Assembly (NCBI GenBank): GCA_009829735.1
Contig: CM020620.1
Span: 24,836,020-24,900,019, forward strand
Direction of reading: 5' to 3'
Origin: Pyropia yezoensis
Taxonomy: Eukaryota > Rhodophyta > Bangiophyceae > Bangiales > Bangiaceae
DNA: 64,000 nucleotides
Each line of letters opens with the position of its first letter. Within the stretch, counting starts at the first letter, position 1. Under the pieces are notes generated by a model, which made no database searches, was not told the DNA's origin, and saw only the letters and a program-made list of their open reading frames with translations. This document shows, piece by piece, positions 30,578 to 41,473 of this stretch. A program made the position numbers and the translations under genes.

Positions 30578-31586
30578 CCGCGCCGGCGGCAGCAGACAAT
30601 GGCGTGCATTAAAATGCCGACGACGGCGCCGGGCGCACGCGCCCCCGCTAGCAGTGCGCCGCGGGAGCGGACGCCCCCCCGCGGGTGGGGGGGGGGACCA
30701 CCGCCGACACCGCCGCCGCCGCTGCTCGTGCTGCCGCCAACGCCACCGCCGCCGCCGCAGCCACTGCCGCGGACGCTGCCGCTGCTGCGCCCGCTACCGC
30801 TGCTGCCGCCCGCCGCCTCAGCCGGCGGGGGGAGCCCGACAACCGGCCACGCAGCAGCGACCCCCAGGCACGACTGCAGCACCCCCCCACCTCTCCACCG
30901 TTGGTGGCAGTGCGCCGGTCAGTGCGGTCCCGCCCACGCCCCATTGAAGGCCCGCAGCATCCGTGCAGCAGCAGCCCCCCGCCCGGGTGCGGAGGGCGGT
31001 GGCCGGGGAGAGCAAGCAACGCCCCCGTCAGCAAACGCCATGGGCGTTCCTCTACCTGCGCCGTCAGCACTCTCCATGTCACGACTGTCACGGCGGCCAG
31101 TCCCCTTCCCCCCCCCCCCCCCCCCCCCCCCGTCCGTCCACCGCACCGCCTCGGCCCCCTCCGCAACCCAACTCCGCCCCTCCCCCCCCCTAGCGCCGCC
31201 GCAGCCGCCGCTGTGACGTGTTACGGTGATGAGAGGCGCCGCCGGCCCCCCTACATCAACTTTTTTTCAGCTGCCGCAGTTGCCACCCGCACCACACCCA
31301 TGGACACCCCTTTCTGCATGGGGCGGCGCGCCACGGGAGGACGCCGTGGTGGCGACCATGGCCACTGCACATGGGCACAGCGGTGACAACCTCACGTGGG
31401 ATAGGCCGCGGCCGTAGCCGCCGTCGTGCTCGCCCGTCTTCCCCATGCTGTACCTGAGCACCGTGGGTTGGCATCAAATACGAGGGCGCTTCACACAAAG
31501 AAATGCCCGCGTGTCATTTGAACTCAGCAGAAAGACATATTTCTCAGAGAATCATTCAAGTACAAAGACGATCAAGGTAATCAAAT

Positions 31587-33441
31587 CTAATTGTACACAT
31601 CCAACCGGTGCCCTTCCCGCATGTGGAGGTCAAAGCAATGGCGCCCGGTCTTCGGAGCACAGACGAAGTGCTCCTCGCTCTTGCTCTCCCGGCAGCTCGA
31701 GCACACCATGGTTGTCCTGTTCTGCTTGCACACACGGCACACCGCGTTGGTCCGCCTCCTTCCCCGACGCCTCCGTACGCCGCTTCAACGTAGGGGTCAG
31801 GTGCACGCCAACACCGTAGCGCGGTGGCGACGGCCCATCCCCATGTCCGTCCGCGTCAGGCACAGAGCGGGGCCGCATACCCACGGTGTCAAAGCTGTTG
31901 TCAATCAGCTGCGCCGCGAGGTCCTCGTAGTACCGGCTCTGCGTCAACGCCGCCGCGGCACCGCGGGCCCCGATGTACAGGAGCCAGGAGTCTACGATGA
32001 AGATTCCCAAGAGCGATAGGTTGACCCTCATTGACCGATCGTGGGTGACCAGCTTGTGATCCAGCTGCAAGTCCTCCTGGCGGCAGCGGTTGTTCCGCTC
32101 GATCATGGAGCAGCAGTTGTAGTACACCACCGCAACCTCCGGGATGGGGACGGTGAGGGCCACCCGCTGCGCATCGTCCTCAACTTGCCGCCACCTCACG
32201 CGCCGGCACGGGTCTCCCGGAAGAGTAGTTGACGCGGAGGAGGTGAAGTACCGCCGCTCGCGATCAACCCAAAGGACGGCTATCAGGTCGGTCACACTGT
32301 CTGCTGTAGAATGCAGGAAGGGCCGGTGCTCCCCGCGCTGCTCCAGGGGGATGACCGAAAAGGCCCCCATCGGGTCCCCCCGGGTGGCCGTCTTCACGAC
32401 GCCAATGAACCGCAGCTCCATCCGGAGCAGTTGCACCGCCGTCATAACGCTCGCAAAGTAGGAGTCTGCGCATACGATGCGCCTGCTGCCTGCCCACGCA
32501 GCCTCGAGCCTCATCAGGATGACCGTACCGTGCGCAAGGCCGTCGTGCCCGCCGTCATTGGTCGCCCTTTGTTGGTGCTCCGCCGTCGTGACTACGCTCA
32601 AGCTGAGCATAATTCCGCTGCGCCCGCATGCTGCATTCTGGATTTCACAGCCGTTACTCGGCCTACGGTCAATTGCCACGTACATTGGCAGTCCCTTCGA
32701 AATCCAATGACCTCCTTGCCCATACTATTTAGACATGGATTCGTCCACGGAACTTAGATCACCTGGGGTCACCCGGGCGGCCTGGTGGAGGTTGATGGAG
32801 GCCACAAAGTCGTCGATGAGCTCCCACCGCCTCTTCTCCGACGTCGCCTCGCCGGCGGCCTGCTCACTGAAGATCACGCAAGACCACAGGGCGTCATACC
32901 GGGGGCGAGAGAGGCCTGTATGCTGTCCAAAGCCCGGAGCACGCATGTACTTGTTGCGGGCCTTTGTCGACCAAAGGTCGGCGCAGGAGCAAAACTCATA
33001 GCGAGTCGCGAGCAGCGTCACCCCGATGAACTCAAGCACCTCCCCCGCCGTGGTAGGCTGCGCGCCCCGCGGTAGTAGCTTGATGGACGTCACGCGCACC
33101 ATGCGCAGCAGCTTGTCCATTGGAAACATGACCATGAAGTAGTCGTACGCTGTCCTGGAAGCACCAGGTCCCATCGTGTCCCTCTCAACCTGGATGAATT
33201 CTCCTGCAAACGTGCGCACCGACCACCACTGGCGAGGAACCAGCCCACCAACCGGCTCCGTGGCAGCGCCCTTCTTCCAGACATAGCTGTGGGCAGTAGC
33301 ATTGGCCGGCCCAGGAGCAGGGGCAGGGGGAGCCCGAGAGCCACTGCCCGCATGCATGGGCAGGGATGGGGTTGCACCAGGGCGGTGCCTTGTCCGTCTT
33401 GGAAGGCGCTCGTCAGTCAGCCCAGTTGACTGCCTGAGCAA
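31587..33441 (-). pseudogene. piggyBac-like transposase remnant, copy 2
   Basis: Tandem-duplicate partner of the 24407-26261 remnant, with the same motifs, the same in-frame TAG (32725-32727) and the same frame change before the C-terminal zinc finger. One visible amino-acid difference is Thr to Met within the segment after CADSYFASV. The shared lesions show that the gene was already dead when the segment was duplicated. Confidence 0.85.
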
Positions 33442-33449
33442 GCACTAGT

Positions 33450-33740
33450 CCTTGACGCTTGAGCTTCTCCTGGAGATCCTTGGGGATGGTCGGGCACTGG
33501 TAAGACATATGGTCCTCCTTCTGGCACAGCCAACAAGACCGGAAACGCTGGTTCTTGACTTGCTTAGGGGCTACCAAGGCAGGCTGTTCCTTGGAGACGA
33601 AGCCACCTCACTTGTCACCTGACGCCACGTGAGAGGTTTCGCCAACAGCCAGTTCCGGTAAGGGGTTATCTCCTCCCTTACACTTGTCGGGTCCGGGACG
33701 AACCCGCGACAACGGCTTGGAAGTCGACACCATGGGAGCC
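33450..33740 (-). pseudogene. Retroelement gag relic with CCHC knuckle, copy 2
   Basis: Copy of the 26270-26560 relic created by the 7,180-bp tandem duplication; same content. Confidence 0.6.
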
Positions 33741-33747
33741 TAGAGGG

Positions 33748-34109
33748 TGTAGCAATATGGTTGGCCGTATTGTGACCCTAATATTAGGGGGGCTACTTCT
33801 AACTCTTAACTTTCAATTTGAGAGTCCGTACTGGTCACGGTATCTATAAGTTACGTATGACCAGAGAGACTTGCATCTTGGGGTGGAGGGTAGTTAGTAG
33901 TGTCTCCGAGGGTTTATAACGAGGGGCCGGCGGCGAATCCACCGCCGGCCATGGTAGAACAACAAACCCCTCCCATTTGGGCTCCCATCTTGGTCCCGTG
34001 GCTTGCGCTCCAAGGACAGCAACCTTGGCCTCCCGATGACGTTGGTGCCGATCCCCCCTGGTGAGTGCTCCCTGAGAGTAGACGTGCAGCAGATACCTAT
34101 TGTGCTACA
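33748..34109 (+). repeat. R1 LTR, copy B (362 bp)
   Basis: Identical in structure to copy A: TGTAGCA...TGCTACA, followed by TTGGTGAAGCAG as primer-binding site. Confidence 0.9.
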
Positions 34110-34328
34110 TTGGTGAAGCAGCAGGGGACGGGTTTCCGTCACCCTGGTGGTGACGCCGTCTTCGGCCCTGGCACACGGATAGGGATCCAGTCCGCTTCTT
34201 GTACTCGTGGTGCTGCGATCTGTCTGATTGTGTTGAGTGGTTGCGTTTGACTTCGATCTACTGTTACCCTTCCCCAACTACCCCCTCGCTCTCTTATTCG
34301 TGGTGATTGTTACGTCGGTTGACTGATT

Positions 34329-36512
34329 GTGACTATGTCTACCCAAGAGACGGGGAACGTTGAAGATGACGGATCGGCGTCGACGCCGACCCCGGAGCTG
34401 AACCCGGGAACCGGGATCGGTAACCCGATCGACAACATTGAGACGCCGACGCTCTCCGGTGCCGGATCGACGTTTGGTACGGCACGGACGGCCGGAGGCG
34501 GCGGACCGCCGCAACTGTCCTCTGCTGACCTCACGCCGCCGCCACCTTCACCAGGGGACTCCCTGATGGCATCATTGGCTCGCATCGAGGCCCGGTTCAC
34601 CGGGCTCGACGCCCGTCAAGAGCGTACGGAGGACGCAATGGCTGTGCTGATGTCAGCACGCCATACGACGGTACCCCGTCGGGTCCCTCCCACACCGGTA
34701 CGGTTCGAACCGGCCGGACTACTTTCGGAGTCCACCAGGGTCAACCCCGGTGTTGCTACTTCTGGACAACCCCCGGACACGGCGGGTTATGGATCCGACT
34801 CGTCGGCTGAGTTGGAACGTAGCCATATGGAGCGCTACGCTCGGAGCACCCAGAGCGGGCTCCGCGGACATGATCCGGCGGATACTTACGCCGGAACAGA
34901 GTCGGCGATGGGGGGAGGCGGTACCGTCTCGCAGTACCATATCGACGAAGGGAGCCAGGCAACTCGGGTACCCGAAGCGCCGACGCCGGAAGTTCCAGCG
35001 TCACTGGTTCCAGCGATGACAGCGCAGGTTACTGCGAGCTTACTGAAGCGGATGGATTCCGATGAGTTTACTCATCAACTGGCCAAGCGACTGGATATCC
35101 AGGACGCGGACACGGAGATTGTCAACGAAGTCTTCAGGTCGGTACTGACTCCGGAACGTTATCGTTTGGAGGACCGATCCACTACCGTATCAGAATCGAT
35201 GCGTACGACCTCGCACCAAGCGATCCGCTCTATGCAGACCCTTATGAAGGGAGTCCCTATGTTCGGGGGCCCGAACGGACGCCCGTTGGCAGTCATTGGC
35301 TTCCTGACTAGCTTCAAGGCAGCCGCAGACAAGGCACTCGTCAACGAGGGGCTAGCTCTGGAGATCCTCCCGTTCTTTATTGACAAACGGGTCCGAGGCA
35401 TCCTCCGCCAGGCATCCCGGATGCCGGGAATGAGGGTCGCAGCCACCCTCATGGATTTCCGTGGTATATTGAAGGAGCTGCTTAGCAGCTACCTCAGTGA
35501 GGATAAGTGCGAAGACCACTATCGGGCCCTTCGCACTGCCACCGCCCAGTCCTGGGAGGATGAAGAGATGTTTGGACACCCGATCCAAGAGCTCGACTAC
35601 GAGCTGGGGAACCTCCTCGGTGAAGGGGAACTACGGGCCATCCTGTTCGCAGGAGTACCCAACTATGTGCGGATATCCGCACGGGGAGCCAATACGGCTC
35701 GGACGAACTTCAGTCGACTGATGCATATGTGCAAGTCCGTAGTGGACGGCTACTGGGTGCTACACCCGGAATGCGCATTGGCCCGGAAGCCCAAGGGTGA
35801 GGGAGGCAAGCCCAGTCTTACCCCGGTATCGAGGCAAGAGAAGGGGGAACGTAAGGCCGCACCAGTACTGGTGGCGACCGAACATACCCCTACCGGTGAG
35901 GATGAACCTCCAGTCGACCAACAGGGCCACCTGTTGCTACCGGCGACGCCGGTGATCGATGAGCATGGTACGGTAGCATACATCGCCCCGGCTGGGACCC
36001 AGTTCCAGGTTAACGAGGGAGCGGGACGGCGCGTCCCGTATGTGCGGACTACGGGGTATGCCCCGGTTACGGGTAACCCCCACCAGCCCCTGCCGACATG
36101 GGCAGTACGTACGGAGGCACTTCCGCACATCGCTGGTAGAGCCAACCGGTTGGGGGAGTCCATGTTCCGGCTGGAACCGGGACCCAAGGCCTACCAAGGG
36201 GCGGGCACTCGGGCGCCCGAGGCAGGCAACCGGACCTATGGAGCCAACCCGACGCGGACGCCCGGGACGGCCGGCACGTCCGGATGTATGTTGTGCGGAG
36301 ACCCCCAACACTGGGTGTCCGCATGCCCGCTCATCCCGGAGGAGTCTCGACGGGCAGCAGCGCAACGCCAGGCATCCATTGGTGGGTATCCTGCCAGAGG
36401 CCCGGCACCGGGCAGGCAGCAAACTCCAGGAGGAGTGCTGGCAGTCGAGGAGGCACCTCCTCTCCCGGATATCCCGGAAGATAGTACCCGGCCGAGCACG
36501 GGAAACGAGTAA
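34329..36512 (+). CDS. gag: R1 Gag, copy B
   Basis: Same 727-aa Gag as copy A with a handful of substitutions. Most of the differences fall in one 107-bp block (35273-35379) that matches R1 copy C instead of copy A. The CCHC knuckle is retained. Confidence 0.8.
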   Translation: MTMSTQETGNVEDDGSASTPTPELNPGTGIGNPIDNIETPTLSGAGSTFGTARTAGGGGPPQLSSADLTPPPPSPGDSLMASLARIEARFTGLDARQERTEDAMAVLMSARHTTVPRRVPPTPVRFEPAGLLSESTRVNPGVATSGQPPDTAGYGSDSSAELERSHMERYARSTQSGLRGHDPADTYAGTESAMGGGGTVSQYHIDEGSQATRVPEAPTPEVPASLVPAMTAQVTASLLKRMDSDEFTHQLAKRLDIQDADTEIVNEVFRSVLTPERYRLEDRSTTVSESMRTTSHQAIRSMQTLMKGVPMFGGPNGRPLAVIGFLTSFKAAADKALVNEGLALEILPFFIDKRVRGILRQASRMPGMRVAATLMDFRGILKELLSSYLSEDKCEDHYRALRTATAQSWEDEEMFGHPIQELDYELGNLLGEGELRAILFAGVPNYVRISARGANTARTNFSRLMHMCKSVVDGYWVLHPECALARKPKGEGGKPSLTPVSRQEKGERKAAPVLVATEHTPTGEDEPPVDQQGHLLLPATPVIDEHGTVAYIAPAGTQFQVNEGAGRRVPYVRTTGYAPVTGNPHQPLPTWAVRTEALPHIAGRANRLGESMFRLEPGPKAYQGAGTRAPEAGNRTYGANPTRTPGTAGTSGCMLCGDPQHWVSACPLIPEESRRAAAQRQASIGGYPARGPAPGRQQTPGGVLAVEEAPPLPDIPEDSTRPSTGNE

Positions 36513-36595
36513 GAGGAAGGACGACACGGGGTCGCTGGGGTAACCCTAGTAAGCCACCCCGGACTGCCGCGGGGAAGGCCCCACGGAGAGCGCGG

Positions 36596-37960
36596 TTGAG
36601 CCGACGCCGCATCAACCCCCGGGTACACCTTCCGGCCCCGACGACACGGCGTCAGGGGATTGATGACCAGCCACCAAGGTTGGGAGGAGAGGACGGGAAG
36701 CCCCGTCACATGGAACCAGACAAGGGTCCTGTTCGGGATGCCCGAGCTACACCGGATATCGGTGTAGGCCACGTACTGTTCACCTTGGAGAACTTCAAGG
36801 TATCAGCCACACTGAGGGTTGACCCCCAGTCGACCCGATCGTATTACCCTGTACTGGATACAGGGGCTGGACCTAACCTGATCCGGAAGGATACCCTCCC
36901 GGACATGTGGCTCCCGCGAGTCAGAGTTGCTCGGGGACCCACGATCAAGGATGCAAATGGACGTCTCACTCGTACGACCGCAGCGATGTCGCTACGGGTC
37001 ACCATCGGGGAGCTCACTACGGAAGTTGACTTTCTGGTGTGTGAGACTCTATCTGTGCCCTGCATCCTGGGGTGCACCTTCATCAACGTTCACGTGGATG
37101 CAATCCGGCCGGGCCGGAGGACCGTCGAGCTGCAAAAGGCCGACAGGACGAAGAGAGGACAGACAGCTATCGTCAGGGACCTGACGCTACACGGGAGCCA
37201 CGTTAACGTGGCTGAGGTATACGCCAGTGTAGAACCGAAGACACTCCGGCTGGCCAAGCGGACTCGCTTTGAGCCGTTATCGGAGACCGTCCTCCCGGTT
37301 GACTGTGACCTCGCAGGCATCTGCAGAGTCCAGTCCAACCTACGAGCCTACAAGCGCCATGGGTTGACCATGGCTAACGGTATCGTAGACCTCCCAGCGG
37401 GGGGTTCAGCACTGCTCGTGCTGGCGAACTATCGCCGTAAGGCAGTCACCCTCCAGAAGGGAACTATCCTCGGGATTGCCGAGCTCTACGAAGGAGATAT
37501 CCTTACCCCTGAAAAGGAAGGTCAAGTGGAACCACTTGAGGTACTGGCGGTCGCCGAGACCACCGAGCGGCGGCAACCCGATTACGGGAAGCCTAACCCA
37601 TCGACAGCTCCGGCGGACATGCCGCCAAAGGACCGAGAAGCCTTGAAGGCACTGGCCGAGGCTGACCTCGACCACCTTCCCCCTTCGGCAGCTGAAGGGG
37701 TACGACGGACGCGAAGAATGCATGACGTCATGTGGACCGGCGGGGCGCTGGGTACCATTGGGGCGACCCAACACCGTATAGACCTGGTACCAGGTGCTCG
37801 ACCAGCGCGGTCGCAACCGCATCGCGCGGGACCTATGCAACGAGAGATCGTTGATGCAGAAGTGAAGAGGATAAGCGAAGCTAAGGTGATCCGACCTTCG
37901 ATGTCGGAGTGGGGCGCCCCAGTCGTTATCGTACCGAAGAAGGATCAAACCCCTCGGTTC
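36596..37960 (+). CDS. pol: R1 Pol N-terminus, copy B (protease and start of reverse transcriptase)
   Basis: DTGAG protease as in copy A, then the RT entry region IDLVPGARPARSQPHRAGPM and WGAPVVIVPKKD. Homology to pol ends at 37960; the open frame then runs by chance into the 447-bp repeat, so the C-terminal 110 residues of the open frame are not retroviral. Confidence 0.75.
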
Positions 37961-38407
37961 TGTGGCAAAAACCACTTGCACACACGACACCCAAGTTGGG
38001 GCGGTGTACAAGGGCTGCCTCCCGTGTCGTGGGAACCGGAAGAAGTGCAAGTCGCACACACTCTGTCCCTGTTGTGGGGCAAACCCCCCACTGACAAACA
38101 AGAGGATGGTGTGTGGTCCAACAGTTTCTTGGTCGGGACGGGGACGCAGGGCCAAGCCCCGCTGTCCCTCCCCTTATCCCCCCAGGGTCCCCTCAGAATC
38201 TCGCCACTCAGAATCTCCCACCCCAGCACCTGCCCACCGGGCCACACGAAAACTCAAGACGATAAATGCAGAAAACCCTCAAATCCAAGTTGGATTTACT
38301 ACTAAGCTAACTATCCCAAACTTAGGGAATATGGACCCAAATGCAGGGGGAGGAACGGATCAGGCTAGTGGCCTGCCGCCCCTTGCATGGCACGTGTTGC
38401 CCCCCTA
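37961..38407 (+). repeat. 447-bp repeat with Cys-rich coding remnant, copy 1
   Basis: Same length and about 98.7% identical to 56434-56880. It begins TGTGGCAAAAACCAC and ends GTGTTGCCCCCCTA. One frame encodes a Cys/His cluster (CLPCRGNRKKCKSHTLCPCCG) that looks like the zinc-binding tail of a transposase or Gag, followed by about 250 bp of non-coding sequence. Both copies sit at a broken end of a retroelement, and no target-site duplication is seen. Confidence 0.7.
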
Positions 38408-38587
38408 GCCCGGGTTGTCGTGAAGCTAGGATGCACACAAGCTGCCCCAAGGGTAAAGAGCCTGCGCTGAGTCCGTTTCGGACGTCAAAAAGAGCAGGGC
38501 CGCACGGGAAGTACGAAAAAACTGGACCCGAAAAAGGGGCTCAAATGAGCCGAAAAGGCTCAAATGAGCCGGTTGGTAGACTAGACA
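38408..38587. mobile_element. E-family right end
   Basis: Homologous to the last 180 bp of E1 (22615-22794): GTGAAGCTAGGATGCAC..., two GGCTCAAATGAGCC palindromes, then GGTTGGTAGACTAGACA followed by CTAG (38588-38591). The body and left end of this copy are missing or displaced; it abuts the 447-bp repeat. Confidence 0.7.
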
Positions 38588-38591
38588 CTAG

Positions 38592-41165
38592 CGCATCTGC
38601 AGCTGCTGGTGGGCGGGAGTGGCTTCTGGCCGACGGGCGCGGCTGCTGGTGGGCGGGCCCGCCCGCTGGCTCCCCGCCGCGAGCGCTGGCGGCCGGGGGC
38701 GCGCGCGTGCTGCCGGACGCTGCTGCTGGCCGCCGGGGGCTCCTGCTTGCGGCCGCGCGCTGCTGCTGGCCGGCGGTTGCCCCCGGTGCCGCACGGCGGC
38801 GGCTGTTGGTGGGCAGGGGTCGCCGCTGCCGCACGTTGGCGGCTGCTAGTGGCCGGGGGTCGTCGCTGGCGGACGAAGGCACCCGCTGGCGGCCTGTCGC
38901 GGCTGCCCGCCTGCGGTTGCCCCCGCTTCCGCGCTGCGGCGACTGCTGCTTGCCGGGGGTGACTGTCGACGAACTGGCCCGCCCGCTGGCCGCCGAGGGC
39001 GGCAGGTGGCATGCGGGAGACCCCGCTGCTGCCGCCCGCGGCTGCAGGCCGGCGAGGGTCCCCGCTGTCGCGCAGCTGCGGCTGCTGCTGGGCGGGGGTG
39101 ACTGCGTGTGGGCTGCGCTCATTGGCGGGCGGGCGCGGCTGCTGGCCGGCGGGGGCCGCCGTTGGCGGTCGCCAGCCGCTGCTGGCCGGCGGGAGCCCCC
39201 GTTGGTGGTCGCTCCTGGCTGTTGGACGGCGGGGGCCCCCGCTGGCACGCAGCGGCTGCTGCTGCTGGGTCGGCGCGCCCGCTGGCGGTCTGGGGCGCTC
39301 GCTGGCGGCCGGGCGCGGTTGCTGGCCGGTGGGGGCCTCCGCTGGTGGCCGCGTGCGGCTGCTAAGCGGCGTAGGCCTCCGCTGCCGCGCAGTGGCGGCT
39401 TCTGGTGGGCGCAGGTGGCTGCTGGCTCGCGGGGGAGGGTGCCCGGCAGGCGAGCGCAGCCGTTGGCCGGCGGCTATCAGCGCTGACGGCTGGTGGCGCC
39501 CGCTGGCGGCCGGGCGCGCTTGCTGGCCGGCCAGAGCGCCCGCTGGCGGCCGCATGCGGGTTCGAGCGGGCGATGGTGCCCGTGGGCGGCGGCGTGCGAG
39601 TGCTGGCGGGCTGGAGCGCCCCCTGTCGGCCGGGCGCGGCTGCTGGCCCGCGTGAGCGCTCGCTGGCCGCCGGGCGCGGCTGCTGGCATGCGGGAGACTC
39701 CGCTGGCGGCTGCCCGCAGCTGCTGGCCGGCGAGGGCCTCCGCTGCCGCGCAGCTGAGGCTGCTGCTTTTCGGGGGCGGCCGCTGGCGGGCTGGGGCGGC
39801 TGCTCGTGGGCGGTCGCCAGCGCTGGCTGCCGGGGGCGCCCGCTGGCGGCTGGGCGCGGCTTCTGGCGAGCGGGGACCCCCGCTGCCGGCCCCTCGTGGC
39901 TTCTGGCCGGCATTTTCCCTCGCTGCCGTGCAGCGGTGGCTGCTGGTAGGGGGGGGTGGCTGCTGACTAGCTGGTGCGCTTCCTGCCGCCCGCCCGAGGC
40001 TGGTGCCCGGCGGGGGCGCCCGCTGATGGGTGGTTGCGCCCGCTGGTGGCCGAGCGCGGCTGCTGACCGCCGGGCGCCGCTGCTGACCGCCGGGGGCCCC
40101 TGCTGGTGGGCGGCGGCAGCTGCTGGTGGGGTGGGGGGGCTTCTGGTGGTCAAGCGCGGGTGATGGCCGCCGGGCGCGAGTGCTGGCGGCTGGGGGCAGC
40201 CACTGGCCGGCGGCCGCCAGTGCTGGCGGCCAGGGGCGCCCGCTACCGTCCGGGTGTGACTGCTGGCCGGCGTAGGCCTCTGCTGGCGTGCGGCGGCGGC
40301 TGTTGGTGGGGGGGGGGAGCTTCTGGTAGGCGGAGGCGGCTGCTGGCGCGCTGGGGGGGACCGCTGTCGGGCCGGTGCGGCCGCTGGCTGGCTCACGCGC
40401 CCGCCACCAGGCGCAGGCGGCTGCAGGCTGACCGGGGCCGCTCCTGGCGGCCGGGGGCGCCCGCTGGCCGCCGGGCGCGACTGCTGGTGGCTCAGTGTGG
40501 CGGCTGGCCTGCCGCCGCGCCTGCTGGCGGCCGGGGGCGCCCTCTGGCGGCCGTGCGCGGCTGCTGAAGGCCAGGGCCCCGCGCTGGCATGTGGCGGCGG
40601 CTGCTGGCTCGCCGCCACGCCCGCTTGCGACCGAGCGCGTCCGCTGGCGGCCGGGCGTGGCCTCCGGCCGCCGGGAGGCCCCCCCAGCTCGCATCCGCGG
40701 CTGTAGGCGCGCTGGGGCCGCTGCTGACGTTCGGGCGCGGCTGCTAGCGTGCGGGGGCGCCCGATGGCGGGCCGAAAGCGACGGCTGGCACGCTGGGGTG
40801 CCCGCTCGCTGACGGGCGCCGGCTTGTTTGCCAGCATGGACGCTGCCCGGCGGAGACGTCCGCTGATGGTGGGTGGGGGTGATTGCTGGCTGGTGCGTGT
40901 GGCCACTGTCGGGAGGGAGCACCGGGTGGCGCGTGGGCGGGCGCGGCTTCTGGTGGGCGGCGGCGGCGACTGGTGGGCAAGGGTGGCGGCTGGCGGGTGG
41001 GGGCGCCTACTAGCAGGTGGTAGTGTCCGATGGCGAGCAGGGGCCGTTGCTTGTGGGAAGGGCCGGCGGCTGGCGAGCTGGGACAACTGTTGGCTAGCCG
41101 GCACGTGCTGGCTGGTGGGTGCGGCGGCTGGCGGGCGAGTAGGCGGGGAGCCGCTGGCGCGGGGT
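38592..41165. repeat. 2.6-kb minisatellite with 20/40-bp period
   Basis: The whole stretch is built on a 20-bp module around CGCTGGCGGC / TGCTGGCCGG, paired into 40-bp units such as GCGCCCGCTGGCGGCCGGGC followed by GCGGCTGCTGGCCGGCGGGG. Between 39480 and 39960 the CTGG core recurs every 20 bp with no phase change; over the whole array the phase drifts by only a few bases although units differ at many positions. Stop codons are rare in all frames, so open frames of up to 580 codons appear on both strands with 20-residue periodicity. I regard these as a by-product of the array. Confidence 0.85.
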
Positions 41166-41473
41166 TAAGATGCTCGCGGGGCGGGAGGTCGCTTGTCTCC
41201 GGCGGGTGCTGTGATAGCGGTCGCTGCCGTTGTGCTCAGCGACCCTGAACCGCCTTTCTGTGGCGGGGTGTATGCAGGGGAGAAAGGGGTGAAGGAGTCA
41301 TCGGCGAGCTTAGTGACCACCACCACTGTTCCCAGGACAAAAAATAGGGTCGATACAGCTCATGTCTTTTTTTTTTTCGTTCTCGTCGTTGTGGGGTGTG
41401 CATACCTTCCGATCACCTGGACAGGCAGCATCCATGACGGGGTCAGGACGCGCACACGACGGTTGATGCTGGC

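Larger units (their letters stand above)
30578..37757. repeat. 7,180-bp tandem duplication, unit 2
   Basis: Direct copy of 23398-30577, differing at only about eight scattered positions, a poly-C length change (near 31110), and one dense cluster of eight differences at 35273-35379. The retroelement sequence continues past 37757 for another 200 bp, so this copy holds the original right breakpoint context. Confidence 0.9.
33748..37960 (+). mobile_element. R1 copy B: Ty3/Gypsy LTR element, 5' part
   Basis: LTR 33748-34109, gag 34329-36512, then protease and the very start of the reverse transcriptase (ISEAKVIRPSMSEWGAPVVIV). It stops at 37960 against a 447-bp repeat. It is nearly identical to copy A through the tandem duplication, and incomplete, with no 3' LTR. 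Confidence 0.85.

Noticed and set aside
30560-31216. Protein read-through from R1 pol into the second duplication unit
   Set aside because: The open frame crosses the duplication junction at 30577/30578 by chance; the downstream part is the same GC-rich debris as at 23398.
37961-38407. Solo LTR interpretation of the 447-bp repeat
   Set aside because: It begins TG but does not end CA, has no target-site duplication and carries a Cys-rich coding segment.
39362-41104. A 580-residue minus-strand protein gene, with similar long frames on both strands
   Set aside because: The open frames follow from a stop-poor 20/40-bp repeat; several frames on both strands are open at once and none shows gene-like composition.
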